Assembly: GCF_000372745.1 (NCBI RefSeq)
Contig: NZ_KB889561.1
Location: 124,811-188,810 of the forward strand
Direction: 5' to 3'
Length of the DNA stretch: 64,000 bases
Source: Embleya scabrispora DSM 41855
GTDB lineage: Bacteria; Actinomycetota; Actinomycetes; Streptomycetales; Streptomycetaceae
Shown: positions 16,463 to 24,981 of the stretch, piece by piece
Layout of the letters: the number at the start of each line of letters is the position of its first letter
How positions within the stretch are numbered: position 1 is the stretch's first letter
The notes under the pieces: model-generated
The model's database searches: none
What the model saw: the letters and a program-made list of their open reading frames with translations, nothing else
Told to the model about the DNA's origin: nothing
Program-made: the position numbers and the translations under genes

Positions 16463-17905
16463 ATGACCCGGCAAGATCCCGCCGCGGCACTCAACACCGG
16501 CACCCACGACATGCCCGTATCCCCCGTGCTCGACGCCTTCATGGCCACCGCCTGGGCGCCCAGTCCGCTGCCCGACCTCGGCCCCGAGCCGGTCGCCCCG
16601 TGGGCGGCGAAGCGCCGCGAGCGACTGTCCGCGCGCTATCCGGGCGAGCGGTTGGTCGTGCCCGCCGGCACGCTCAAGGTGCGCAGCAACAGCGTCGACT
16701 ACCGATTCCGGCCGCACACCGCGTACACGTACCTGACCGGCGACCACACGCCCGACGGCGTGCTGGTCCTGGAACCGGTCGGCGACGCGCACGAGGCCGT
16801 CCTGTACCTGCGTCCGCGTTCGCCGCGCGACACCGGCGAGTTCTACCGCGACCGGCGCCACGGCGAGTTCTGGACCGGGCGTCGGCCGACCCTGGACGAA
16901 TCGACGACTCTGCTCGGCGTCGAATGCGCCCACCTGGACACCCTGCCCGCCCGGCTCACCGGCCCCGCCGTCCCCACCCGCCTGCTCTGCGGCGTCGACC
17001 CGGACGTGGACCGACTGGCCGCCCCCACCGACGCCGGACGCAGCGCCGAACTGGCCGCGCACCTGTCCGAGATGCGCCTGGTCAAGGACCCGTGGGAGGT
17101 CGAGCAGCTGCAACTGGCCGTCGACCACACCGCCACCGGATTCGCCGACGTGGTGCGCGCACTGCCCCGGGCGCTGCGGCACCCGCGCGGCGAACGTTGG
17201 CTGGAGGGCGTGTTCGACATGCGCGCCCGGATCGAGGGCAACGGCACCGGCTACGACACCATCGCCGCGGCCGGTGCGCACGCCTGCGTGCTGCACTGGA
17301 TCCGCAACGACGGCCCGTTGGATCCGACGCAACTGCTGTTGTTCGACGCCGGCGTCGAAATGGACAGCCTGTACACCGCCGACATCACCCGCACCCTGCC
17401 GCTCTCCGGCCGCTTCACCCCGGCGCAGCGCGAGGCGTACGAGCTGGTGTTGGCCGCGCAGCAGGCCGGCATCGACGCCCTGCGCCCCGGCGCGCGTTTC
17501 CGCGACTTCCACAACGCCGCGATGCGCGTGATCGCCGAGGGCCTGCACGCCTGGGGCGTCCTGCGGGTCACTCCCGAGGAGGCGCTGCGTCCGGACAGCG
17601 GCCTGTACCGGCGCTACACGCTCTGCAGCAGCGGCCACATGCTCGGCATGGACCTGCACGACTGCGCCAAGGCGCGGGCGGAGGCGTACCTGGACGGCGT
17701 CCTGGAGCCCGGCCACGTGCTCACCGTCGAACCGGGCCTGTACCTCCAGCCCGACGACGAGACCCTGCCCGTGGAACTGCGCGGAATCGGCATCAGGGTC
17801 GAGGACGACCTGGTGATCACCGAGGACGGCGCCCGCCTCATGTCGGCGGCGCTGCCCCGCACGCCGGACGCCATCGAGGAGTGGATGGGCACACTGGCCG
17901 GCTGA
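16463..17905 (+). CDS. Xaa-Pro aminopeptidase (M24B, PepP-like)
   Basis: Metal-dependent removal of the N-terminal residue before proline (or hydroxyproline); cytoplasmic. The five dinuclear-metal ligands are all present: Asp295 (LLFDAG), Asp307 (TADITRT), His392 ([12 protein letters not shown]), Glu423 (LTVEPGLY) and Glu447 (GIRVEDD). The N-terminal aminopeptidase-P domain includes [14 protein letters not shown]. Length 480 is normal. It sits 61 bp after the importer with GGAAGGACAGGG upstream, so imported peptides are likely its substrates. A terminator hairpin follows. Confidence 0.92.
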   Translation: MTRQDPAAALNTGTHDMPVSPVLDAFMATAWAPSPLPDLGPEPVAPWAAKRRERLSARYPGERLVVPAGTLKVRSNSVDYRFRPHTAYTYLTGDHTPDGVLVLEPVGDAHEAVLYLRPRSPRDTGEFYRDRRHGEFWTGRRPTLDESTTLLGVECAHLDTLPARLTGPAVPTRLLCGVDPDVDRLAAPTDAGRSAELAAHLSEMRLVKDPWEVEQLQLAVDHTATGFADVVRALPRALRHPRGERWLEGVFDMRARIEGNGTGYDTIAAAGAHACVLHWIRNDGPLDPTQLLLFDAGVEMDSLYTADITRTLPLSGRFTPAQREAYELVLAAQQAGIDALRPGARFRDFHNAAMRVIAEGLHAWGVLRVTPEEALRPDSGLYRRYTLCSSGHMLGMDLHDCAKARAEAYLDGVLEPGHVLTVEPGLYLQPDDETLPVELRGIGIRVEDDLVITEDGARLMSAALPRTPDAIEEWMGTLAG

Positions 17906-17919
17906 ACCCGGACCCCGCG

Positions 17920-17951
17920 GCCCGGCCGCCCCGGTGTCGGGACGGCCGGGC
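17920..17951 (+). terminator. Terminator hairpin at the end of the importer operon
   Basis: Arms GCCCGGCCG (17920-17928) and CGGCCGGGC (17943-17951) pair exactly with a 14-nt loop, starting 14 bp after the Xaa-Pro aminopeptidase stop. Confidence 0.7.
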
Positions 17952-18039
17952 GTTGCGAAAGCGCTTCGGCTCGAAGCGGTCCGCGGCCGCCTCGGCTACT
18001 CGGTGGCGTCGCGGACGGGGTCGGGCAGGGCTCCCCGAC

Positions 18040-18320
18040 ACCCGGGACAAGCTCGTGGCCTGCGCGCGGCGCGGTCTGCCGGCCGGGCCGGATGACGAAC
18101 TCGCCGTAGTGCTCTACGAGTTCAGCGCGGCTGCCCGGGACGAGAGCGAATACGCCACGCCGGCACAGAGCCTGTACGACCGTCAGGTGGCCATGTACGG
18201 CTCGATCCTGGAAATCGGGCGGGCCCAGGGCCACTTCCGGTTCACCGAGCCGATCCGGGACGTGGCCGCGAACCTGGCCACCCTCGAGGACGGCTACGGC
18301 CTGCACATGGACGCGTGCTC
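18040..18320 (+). pseudogene. Remnant of a TetR-type regulator (C-terminal part only)
   Basis: In one plus-strand frame the residues RDKLVACARRGL, then DDELAVVLYEFSAAARDES, LYDRQVAMYGSILEIGRAQG and HFRFTEPIRDVAANLATLEDGYGLHMD read like the ligand domain of a TetR regulator (BetI-like helices). No DNA-binding domain, start codon or Shine-Dalgarno precedes it, and it runs into the 3' end of the opposing methyltransferase gene at 18319. I read it as a truncated, non-functional relic. The family call rests on pattern only. Confidence 0.5.
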
Positions 18321-19083
18321 AGGCGAGTCGCATGGCCACGACGTCATAGCGTTCGAGGACCGGGCGCGGCCGGGCAAGCGGCTCGGCCGCGGCCTCGACC
18401 TCCAAGCGACCCAGGCCGGCCTCGAACTCGGCATCGGACAGGTGGGTGAACTTCGAGATCGGCCGGGTCGACATTCGACTGTGGAACTCGCTCAGACTCG
18501 CGGTGACCGGCTGGGCGAAGGAGACGACCTCCACCACCGAGAAACCGGATGCGGTGAAGTCGGCCAGAACCTGCGAGCGTCCCGGGAACCGCTTGGCGTC
18601 GACCTCCCGCAATCGCGGCCAATAGTCGTAGACCAGGGCATCCAGCCGCTCACGAAAGGTCGTGCGGATCACCACGACCCCGCCCGGGCGAAGAACTCGG
18701 GCCAACTCCCCTGCGCACGAACGCCGATCGGGTAAATGGTGGATCACGCGCGACAACAACGCCAGATCGAACAAGCTCCCACGCGTGGGAACGGCCTCCG
18801 CGGCGCCACCGACGTACCGGACGGCGTCGTGGCCGTTGGATCGGCGCGCCTGGGCCAACATCGCCACCGAGGGATCGATACCCACCACCAGCGACGCGTG
18901 ACACCATCGGGCCATCGCGGCACAGAACATCCCGGTGCCGGCGCCGACCTCCAGCACGGTCGGATGCGGTTGCGGCACGAACGAACCGATCAACTCGACC
19001 CAGGCCCGAAGCGATGCCTCCGGCATCTCGTTGCCCGCCTGGTAGACGCCGGCCAACCGCGCATCGTCGTAGACACGTCCCAT
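18319..19083 (-). CDS. Class I SAM-dependent methyltransferase
   Basis: Rossmann-fold methyltransferase of 254 residues. SAM-binding motif I is VLEVGAGTGMF (about residues 43-53), the acidic residue after strand 2 is in VVGIDPSVAMLAQA, and motif III-like GELARVLRPGGVVVIRTTF follows. Substrate unknown. On the mRNA, CCTTGCCCT and AGGGCAAGG just before the start can pair and would enclose part of the ribosome site (+ strand 19092-19120). It stands alone, convergent with the TetR relic. Confidence 0.82.
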   Translation of the reverse strand: MGRVYDDARLAGVYQAGNEMPEASLRAWVELIGSFVPQPHPTVLEVGAGTGMFCAAMARWCHASLVVGIDPSVAMLAQARRSNGHDAVRYVGGAAEAVPTRGSLFDLALLSRVIHHLPDRRSCAGELARVLRPGGVVVIRTTFRERLDALVYDYWPRLREVDAKRFPGRSQVLADFTASGFSVVEVVSFAQPVTASLSEFHSRMSTRPISKFTHLSDAEFEAGLGRLEVEAAAEPLARPRPVLERYDVVAMRLA

Positions 19084-19209
19084 CGGCCGATCCTTGCCCT
19101 TCCCACCCAGGAGGGCAAGGGAACCGTCCTGCCGATCGGCCCGCTGTAGCCCGGTACCGACGAAGCGATCGACGCCACCCCGGCAGTCGACGGCGAGAAC
19201 AGGCCCGGA

Positions 19210-19256
19210 CCCCCTTCGGGCGCCTCGCCGGCGGCTGTCGGTGAGGCGCCCGGGGG
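19210..19256 (-). terminator. Terminator of the hydantoinase-type operon
   Basis: Arms GGGCGCCTC (19218-19226) and GAGGCGCCC (19243-19251) pair exactly, extended by outer CCCCC (19210-19214) and GGGGG (19252-19256). It begins two bases after the stop of the last operon gene. Confidence 0.8.
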
Positions 19257-19257
19257 T

Positions 19258-20316
19258 TCAGTCGGTCAGTGGGTGGTGGTCCAGGTCGTAGCCGAAGTAG
19301 CGCGGGCCGGTCAGCGCCAGGCCGGCCGGGGTCGACCAGCGGGGGTCGCACGGGGCGGCCAGGACGGTGACGCGCAGTCCGTAGCGCAGCGATTCGGTGG
19401 TGACCGGCTCGCCCGTCTCGGTGTCCAGGACGCAGATCAGATCCGGAGTCGTGGCGACCACCCGGCCGTCGCGGCGGGCAAGCAGGTGTTCGTTCTGGAA
19501 GTCCAGTTCGAGGACCGTGCCGGCTCCCTCCAACCGGGCCCGGCCGCGGGCGAAGCCACCCTCGGTGCGGCGTTCGACGTCGACCACCTTGCCGACCGAA
19601 AGGTGCACGCCGCCCAGCAGTTCGCGGGCCGCCGCGACCGGGTCGCGGTGTTCGGCGCGGGCCTCGCGGACCGCGCGGCCGAGGTTCTCGGCCAGGGTCA
19701 GGGTGGCCGGGACCAGACCGTCGCGGAGTTGGTCGCCGCGCAGGACGGTGTCCGCGCACGAGATCTGGCAGCCGCGCTCGACGCACACGGCGCGGGCGAT
19801 CCGCTCGGCCTCGGTATTGTCCACCGCCTGGACCACGATCGTGTTGCCCTTGTCGTCGGCCAGCGCCATCGGCGAGTTGGCCACCCCGATCAGGCCGGGC
19901 AGCACCATCTGCGCCTCGGGGAACGCTCGACCCATCGCGTCGCCGTCCACGATCGGCAGCCCGGCGTGCGCCGCCGCGGCCAGCGGGATCATCGAGTTCA
20001 CACCACCTATCTCGATCGGCACCAGGTGGGTGGCTCGGCGGCCGAGGACCGCTTCCAGGGCGCGCAACGCGTTGATCTCCTCCCGGCCGGAGGGGAGTTT
20101 CTCCAGCAGCACGGTGGGCGCGCCCATCGACGAGATGGGTACCACCGTCGCGTCGGCCGGCACCTCGTCGATGTCGACCACGGTGACCGGGCCGTGTCGC
20201 CGCACCGCCTCGCGGGCCAGCAGCATGCCGACATACGGGTCGCCACCGCCGCCGGTGCCCAGGATGCCCGCGCCGCGCGCGATGTCCGCCAACTGCTCGA
20301 TGCCGATCTCACGCAT
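19258..20316 (-). CDS. DUF917 family protein (hydantoinase-partner type)
   Basis: A 352-residue DUF917 protein, a family often encoded beside hydantoinase/oxoprolinase genes. Starts MREIGIEQLADIARGAGILGTGGGGDPY, with the Gly-rich motif typical of the family, then SMGAPTVLLEKLPSG, IEIGGVNSMIPL, DGDAMGRAFPEAQM and the C-terminal TPDLICVLDTETGEPVTTESLRYGLRV. Biochemical role poorly known; usually annotated as an S-methyl thiohydantoin desulfurase-domain protein. ATG at 20316 overlaps the HyuA stop (ATGCGTGA), so the two are translationally coupled. Last gene of the operon. Confidence 0.85.
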   Translation of the reverse strand: MREIGIEQLADIARGAGILGTGGGGDPYVGMLLAREAVRRHGPVTVVDIDEVPADATVVPISSMGAPTVLLEKLPSGREEINALRALEAVLGRRATHLVPIEIGGVNSMIPLAAAAHAGLPIVDGDAMGRAFPEAQMVLPGLIGVANSPMALADDKGNTIVVQAVDNTEAERIARAVCVERGCQISCADTVLRGDQLRDGLVPATLTLAENLGRAVREARAEHRDPVAAARELLGGVHLSVGKVVDVERRTEGGFARGRARLEGAGTVLELDFQNEHLLARRDGRVVATTPDLICVLDTETGEPVTTESLRYGLRVTVLAAPCDPRWSTPAGLALTGPRYFGYDLDHHPLTD

Positions 20317-21922
20317 GGGTGGGGATTCCGTTCTTCGCGTCGTACACGGGGGTCGGCGAGCCGAGTCGGTCCAGGTCGAGATCGCCGACGGCCTTGATCC
20401 GGACGCGGGTCGCGCCACCCGGCAGGTACGCCAGCGGCACCTCCTCCACGTCGACGACGCGGACCGTACCCACCCGCGCACCGGACTCCTCGGCGCGCCG
20501 CACCGCCTCGGCGCGGGCCGTGGCGAGCACGTGGTCGCGTCGGCCGTCGGGGACCTTGAAGACCCGGTCGACCTCGCCGCCGACCTGCGCGATGGCCGCG
20601 CCGACCGCGTTGGCCACGTCGAAGTGGGCCGGCCTGCGCACGTCGGGGAAGCCGGGCAGGCCACCCGTGACCAGGACGCTGCCGCCGCCGACGGCGACCA
20701 CGGGCAGCGGCGCGGCCGAGGTGCGCATGCGGTCCACCGTCTCGGCCAATCGCTCGGCGATCCGGGCGAGGGCACGCTCGGCGAAGGCGCGGTCCACGCC
20801 GGCCACCGCGCCCGCGTCGCCGATATCGGCCGCGCCGGCGGCCACGGCCAGGTCGGTGGCGGTCAGTGTGTCGCCGCCGAAGACCAGGGCCCGTTCGGTG
20901 AGCCGGTAGCCCACACTGCGCGGCCCGACCTCGCCGTCCGCCGCGACCAGCGAGCCGCCGCCGATGCCGAGCGAGAGCACGTCCGGGATGCGGAAGTTGG
21001 TGCGTACCCCGGCCGCCTCCGACTCGCCGGCCGCCTCGCGCGGGAACCCGGCGACCAGGATGCCCACGTCGGCCGTGGTCCCGCCCACGTCCACCACCGC
21101 ACAGTCGGTGAGCCCGGACAGGAAGGCCGCGCCGCGCATCGAGTTGGTCGGCCCGGAGGCGAACGTGGCGACCGGGTAGCGGCGCGCGTGTGCGATGTCC
21201 ATCAGCGTGCCGTCGTTTTGCGATATGAAGAACGGCGCGGTGATCCCGGCGCCGGCCAGCGCCGCGCCGAACGCGTCCACGATGTGCTCGGCCAGGTCGC
21301 GCAGCGACGCGTTGACGATGGTGGCGTTCTCGCGTGCCAACAGGCCGACCCGGCCGATCTCGTGCGAGAGGGACACGTGTACGTCGCCGAGTTCGGCGGT
21401 CAGGATCTGCGCCGCGCGTACCTCGTCCTCGGCGGCGGCCGGCGAGAACACCGAGCTGATCGCGATCGAACGCAGCCCCCGGGCCGCGATGTCGGCCGCG
21501 ACCCGGCGCAGTTCCTCGGGGTCCAGCGGCGAGATCATCCGGCCGTCGAACTCGCGCCCGCCGTGGCACAGGTAGGTACCACCGCCGACCACGGCTCGCA
21601 GCCGCTCGGGCCAGTCGACCATCGGCGGCAGCGCCTCGGTCGCGGGCAGGCCCAGGCGCACCGCCGCGACCTCGGCGAGTCGTTCGCCCTCGATGAGCGC
21701 GTTCAGGAAGTGTGTGGTGCCGATCATCACCGCGTCCACCGCGGCCGGATCGGTGGGCCGGCCGTCGGCGCCGGGCGCGGCGAGCAGCGCGGCGACGGCG
21801 GCGGCGACTCCGGAGGTGACGTCGGCGGTGGTGGGTGACTTGGTGCCGGCGAGGACGCGGTTGTCCTCGCCGAGCAGGGCGGCGTCGGTGTTGGTGCCTC
21901 CGACGTCGATTCCGATGCGCAT
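20309..21922 (-). CDS. Hydantoinase/oxoprolinase family protein, HyuA-like
   Basis: ATP-dependent hydrolase subunit family acting on hydantoins, 5-oxoproline or acetone-type substrates. N-terminal IGIDVGGTNTDAALL is the phosphate-binding motif; also IGTTHFLNALIEG, SHEIGRVGLLARENATIVNASL, FASGPTNSMRGAAFL and the second nucleotide motif VVDVGGTTADVGILV. Length 537 fits the short HyuA form that pairs with DUF917 instead of HyuB. AGAGGAA precedes the ATG. Upstream is the NCS1 permease gene, so a heterocyclic substrate such as a hydantoin or thiohydantoin is likely; this is inference. Confidence 0.88.
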   Translation of the reverse strand: MRIGIDVGGTNTDAALLGEDNRVLAGTKSPTTADVTSGVAAAVAALLAAPGADGRPTDPAAVDAVMIGTTHFLNALIEGERLAEVAAVRLGLPATEALPPMVDWPERLRAVVGGGTYLCHGGREFDGRMISPLDPEELRRVAADIAARGLRSIAISSVFSPAAAEDEVRAAQILTAELGDVHVSLSHEIGRVGLLARENATIVNASLRDLAEHIVDAFGAALAGAGITAPFFISQNDGTLMDIAHARRYPVATFASGPTNSMRGAAFLSGLTDCAVVDVGGTTADVGILVAGFPREAAGESEAAGVRTNFRIPDVLSLGIGGGSLVAADGEVGPRSVGYRLTERALVFGGDTLTATDLAVAAGAADIGDAGAVAGVDRAFAERALARIAERLAETVDRMRTSAAPLPVVAVGGGSVLVTGGLPGFPDVRRPAHFDVANAVGAAIAQVGGEVDRVFKVPDGRRDHVLATARAEAVRRAEESGARVGTVRVVDVEEVPLAYLPGGATRVRIKAVGDLDLDRLGSPTPVYDAKNGIPTHA

Positions 21923-21970
21923 GTGATGGTTCCTCTTGCCGAATTGCCGCAGCGGGCGGGGTAGGGGTGT

Positions 21971-23476
21971 TCAGACGGTGCCGGACGCGGCCTTCGCGGC
22001 GGCGATCTCGCGAGCAGCCGCCGGGTGGGCCGGTTGCTCGACCGGGAGTTCGCGGTGGCCGTGCACGAGGTTCAGCCGGCCGGCCACGATGTATCCGAGC
22101 CCGGCGAGCAGCAGCGAGTTCAGCGCCGGCACGCCGGCCCACTGGTAGTGGTCGCACAACCAGCCGAACACCGAGGCCGCGCTCCACAGCACGATCGTGG
22201 CGGGCACCCACGAGGGTTCGGTCTCCGGGAGTCGGCCGATCGCGCGGGAGGCGTCCAGTTGCGGGCGCCAGCGCTTGGTCACGAAGTACTCGGCGACCAT
22301 GATTCCGGCGATCGGCGGCGTCACCACGCCGAGCACGGTCAGGAAGTCGGTGAACCGGTCGAGGATGCCGGCGGCCGCCGCCAGGCTGCCGAGCACGCCG
22401 ATCACGATCGTCACGGCGGTGCGGTTCATCCGTACGCCGATCGTCGACTCGACGGCGCTGATCAGGCCGAGCGCGGCCGAGTACAGGTTCCAGTTGTTGA
22501 TCTTCACGGTGGCCGACACCAGGATCAGCACGCCCGCCACGCCGGAGGAGGCGGTGATGATGGCGATCACGTCGGACGACTTGACCGCGTACGCCAACAA
22601 CACGCCGGCCAGGCCCAGTACGTACTCGCCCAGCGAAATGCCGACCAGGGTCTGCTTGACCACGTCTGCCGTGGAGCGGTTGAACCGGGTCATGTCCGGT
22701 GTGGTGACCGCGCCGACGATGTACGAGCCGGCCACGATCGTCGCGCCCGTCGCGATCGATATGTGCTCGCCGAAGGGCGGCGAGGCGACCAGGTCACCCA
22801 TGCTGTGCCGGGAGATCTCCACGGTCATCGCCCAGCCGGCCAGCCCCAGGAACGCGGGCACGGTGACGAAGGCCGTCCAGCCCATCGCGCGGAACCCGCG
22901 CAGGACCAGGGCGGTGACGCCCAGGCCGGTGATCAGACACCAGCCCCACAGCGGCACGCCCGACGCCAGCGAGTGCAGCCCGGCGGCGAACACCGCGGTC
23001 TGCACGCCGAACCAGCCGAACAGACTGACCGCGATCACCAGGCCGATCAGGGTGGATCCGTAGCGGCCGAAACCGGTCCAGCGGGCGAGTACGGAGGTGG
23101 TCAATCCTTCCCGCATGCCGGCGATGCCGACGAAGACGCACACCACCTCCAGGATCACCGAGCCGAGCGTGAACGCCCAGAACGCGCCCCAGAAGCTCAG
23201 TCCGGCGCCCAGGGTCGCGCCGAGCAGGAATTGGGTCAGGTCGGAGAGTTGGCCGAAGCGCTGGATGGCGACGTTGAACCAGGAGTAGCGCGCGGACTGC
23301 GGCACCCGTTCGAGCGGGTAGTCCTCGTCGATGCCCGACGCGCCGGGTGCCGACGACTCGTGTGCCACCGATGCGGGTGCCACCGGGTCGGGGCTCGTCG
23401 GGTCGGGGCTCGTCGGGTCGGCGGCCGACTCGGGAGAGGGGGACCCGGCTGCGGGCATTCTACTGTCGGTGGTCAT
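21971..23476 (-). CDS. NCS1-family transporter (cytosine/purine/hydantoin permease type)
   Basis: Secondary transporter with about 12 membrane helices. The N-terminus has DYPLERVPQSARYSWFNVAIQRFGQLSDLTQFLLGATLG, a conserved NCS1 start, and a stretch TTPDMTRFNRSTADVV (about residues 256-271) typical of CodB-like members. It lies between two HyuA/DUF917 pairs in one operon, so it probably imports their substrate. A run of repeated SPDPTSPDPVAP-like residues forms a low-complexity N-terminal tail. GAGGAAAG precedes the ATG. Confidence 0.87.
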   Translation of the reverse strand: MTTDSRMPAAGSPSPESAADPTSPDPTSPDPVAPASVAHESSAPGASGIDEDYPLERVPQSARYSWFNVAIQRFGQLSDLTQFLLGATLGAGLSFWGAFWAFTLGSVILEVVCVFVGIAGMREGLTTSVLARWTGFGRYGSTLIGLVIAVSLFGWFGVQTAVFAAGLHSLASGVPLWGWCLITGLGVTALVLRGFRAMGWTAFVTVPAFLGLAGWAMTVEISRHSMGDLVASPPFGEHISIATGATIVAGSYIVGAVTTPDMTRFNRSTADVVKQTLVGISLGEYVLGLAGVLLAYAVKSSDVIAIITASSGVAGVLILVSATVKINNWNLYSAALGLISAVESTIGVRMNRTAVTIVIGVLGSLAAAAGILDRFTDFLTVLGVVTPPIAGIMVAEYFVTKRWRPQLDASRAIGRLPETEPSWVPATIVLWSAASVFGWLCDHYQWAGVPALNSLLLAGLGYIVAGRLNLVHGHRELPVEQPAHPAAAREIAAAKAASGTV

Positions 23477-23628
23477 GCGCTTTCCTCGGATTCCTGGAGG
23501 CCGGCTCGAATTCCCGGGGCCGGAAGGGGACGTCGGGCAGGGCGAGGCATGGTGTGGTGCCGCGGGGTGTGGATGGGCCGCGGTTCACCGGGACGGGTGG
23601 TGCTCCGCGGATACGTTTCGAGGAGCGG

Positions 23629-24981
23629 TCACAGCGGCGAGGGGGGTCCCACCGCGCGGGCGCGCAGGCTGAACGCGGGCCCGGGAAGGTAGGGCACGGG
23701 TACCCGCTCGACCGGGAGCACGACGATCCGGCGCGGATCGGCTCCCGCGCGCACCGCACTGCGGCGCGCACCCTCGCGTACCTCGTCCACCGCGTGCGTC
23801 CCGGCCGCATCGCCGGCCCGCATCAGCCGCTCGTGGGCGCCGCCGACCGGACTGAGCGCGGCGCCGAACGCCCCGGCCACCAGGCCGTGTTCGGGCAGCA
23901 GCACGTGTGCGGCCGGCGCCCGTGTCGCGGCGAGCGCCGCCGAGCCGCCGCCCACCACGACCAGCGGCAGGCGGGCCGCGCCGGGCTGCATCCGGTCCAC
24001 CGCCTCCTCGAACGCGTCGGCATCGTCGGCCGGGACGCGAATCAGGTCGGGCATCGGGAAGCTCACCGGCACGCCGCCGATGACCAGCCCGGGCCGGCTC
24101 TCCTGCGGGAAGCCGCCGGCCAACAGGCCCACCCTGATCCGCCGCGCCCCGACGTCGGCGACCACCGCGTCGGTCAGGCCGGTCAACACCCCGGCGCCGC
24201 GCAGCGTGCCGGCCGGGCCGCTGCCCAGGGCCAGGCTCGGATGCAGCCGCAGATACTCCAGCGAGGTCAGCGTGCCGTCGCCGCGGGCGACCAGGACCGT
24301 CGTGGACGACAGGCCCAGCGCACCGAGTGCGGCGGTCAACGCGTCGGCGAGGACCCGGGTGTGTCGGGAGAGCGCGGCGTCCAGGACGATGCTGTTCTCC
24401 CGCTCGATCAGGCCCAACCCACCCGACCCGGCGGACAGGCCCACGAAGGCGTCGGCGCCCACCTCGCGGCGGATGATCTCGGCGGCCTGCTGCTCCTGGG
24501 TGTCGTCGATCGGCGAGAACACCCCGGTGACCGCGAACGCGTCACAACGACCGGCCAGGCCGGCCGCGAAGCGGGCCACCGCGTCCCCATCGAGCGCGGT
24601 GGCATCGGCGGGGGTCAGGCCCGCACCGCCCTCGACCATCGCACTGCCGGCGTGCACGGCCGTACGCAGGTCGGCGGGCCAGTGGGCCAGCGGCGGCACC
24701 GCGTCCGAGACGGGCCCGCCGATCCGCAACACGCCGACCCGGGTCAGGCCCTCGCGCCGGGTGACCGCGTGCGCGGCGCTGCGCAGGCCGATGGCCACGT
24801 GGGTCACCCGCGGTGCGCGCGGTGCCTCGCGCAGGAGGGCGGCCACGGCAAAGCGGACGCTGTCCACCGGATCCGCGGCCGAGGGCACCTTGACCGTCGC
24901 CGCCGGAGCGTCGTCCACCAACAGGGCGCCGTCGGTGTTGGTGGGGCCCACGTCCACGCCGATCGTGCGCGCGCCGGTCAT
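23629..24981 (-). CDS. Divergent HyuA-like protein, probably degenerate
   Basis: A 450-residue relative of the downstream HyuA. It starts TIGVDVGPTNTDGALLV (DVGGTN changed to DVGPTN) and keeps RGDGTL and LGSGPAGTLRGAGVLTGLTDAVVADVG, but the second nucleotide motif DVGGTTAD is replaced by DVGARRIR, and IGTTH by IGLRSA. The protein is also about 90 residues shorter. Catalysis is therefore doubtful; it may be a decaying copy or a non-catalytic partner. ATG 24981 overlaps the stop of the upstream DUF917 gene (ATGA), confirming the start although the frame is open further upstream. Confidence 0.78.
   Translation of the reverse strand: MTGARTIGVDVGPTNTDGALLVDDAPAATVKVPSAADPVDSVRFAVAALLREAPRAPRVTHVAIGLRSAAHAVTRREGLTRVGVLRIGGPVSDAVPPLAHWPADLRTAVHAGSAMVEGGAGLTPADATALDGDAVARFAAGLAGRCDAFAVTGVFSPIDDTQEQQAAEIIRREVGADAFVGLSAGSGGLGLIERENSIVLDAALSRHTRVLADALTAALGALGLSSTTVLVARGDGTLTSLEYLRLHPSLALGSGPAGTLRGAGVLTGLTDAVVADVGARRIRVGLLAGGFPQESRPGLVIGGVPVSFPMPDLIRVPADDADAFEEAVDRMQPGAARLPLVVVGGGSAALAATRAPAAHVLLPEHGLVAGAFGAALSPVGGAHERLMRAGDAAGTHAVDEVREGARRSAVRAGADPRRIVVLPVERVPVPYLPGPAFSLRARAVGPPSPL

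Noticed and set aside
24542-24977. Extension of the DUF917 reading frame past 24978
   Set aside because: It continues only because of the frameshift and overlaps the HyuA-like gene in the wrong frame.
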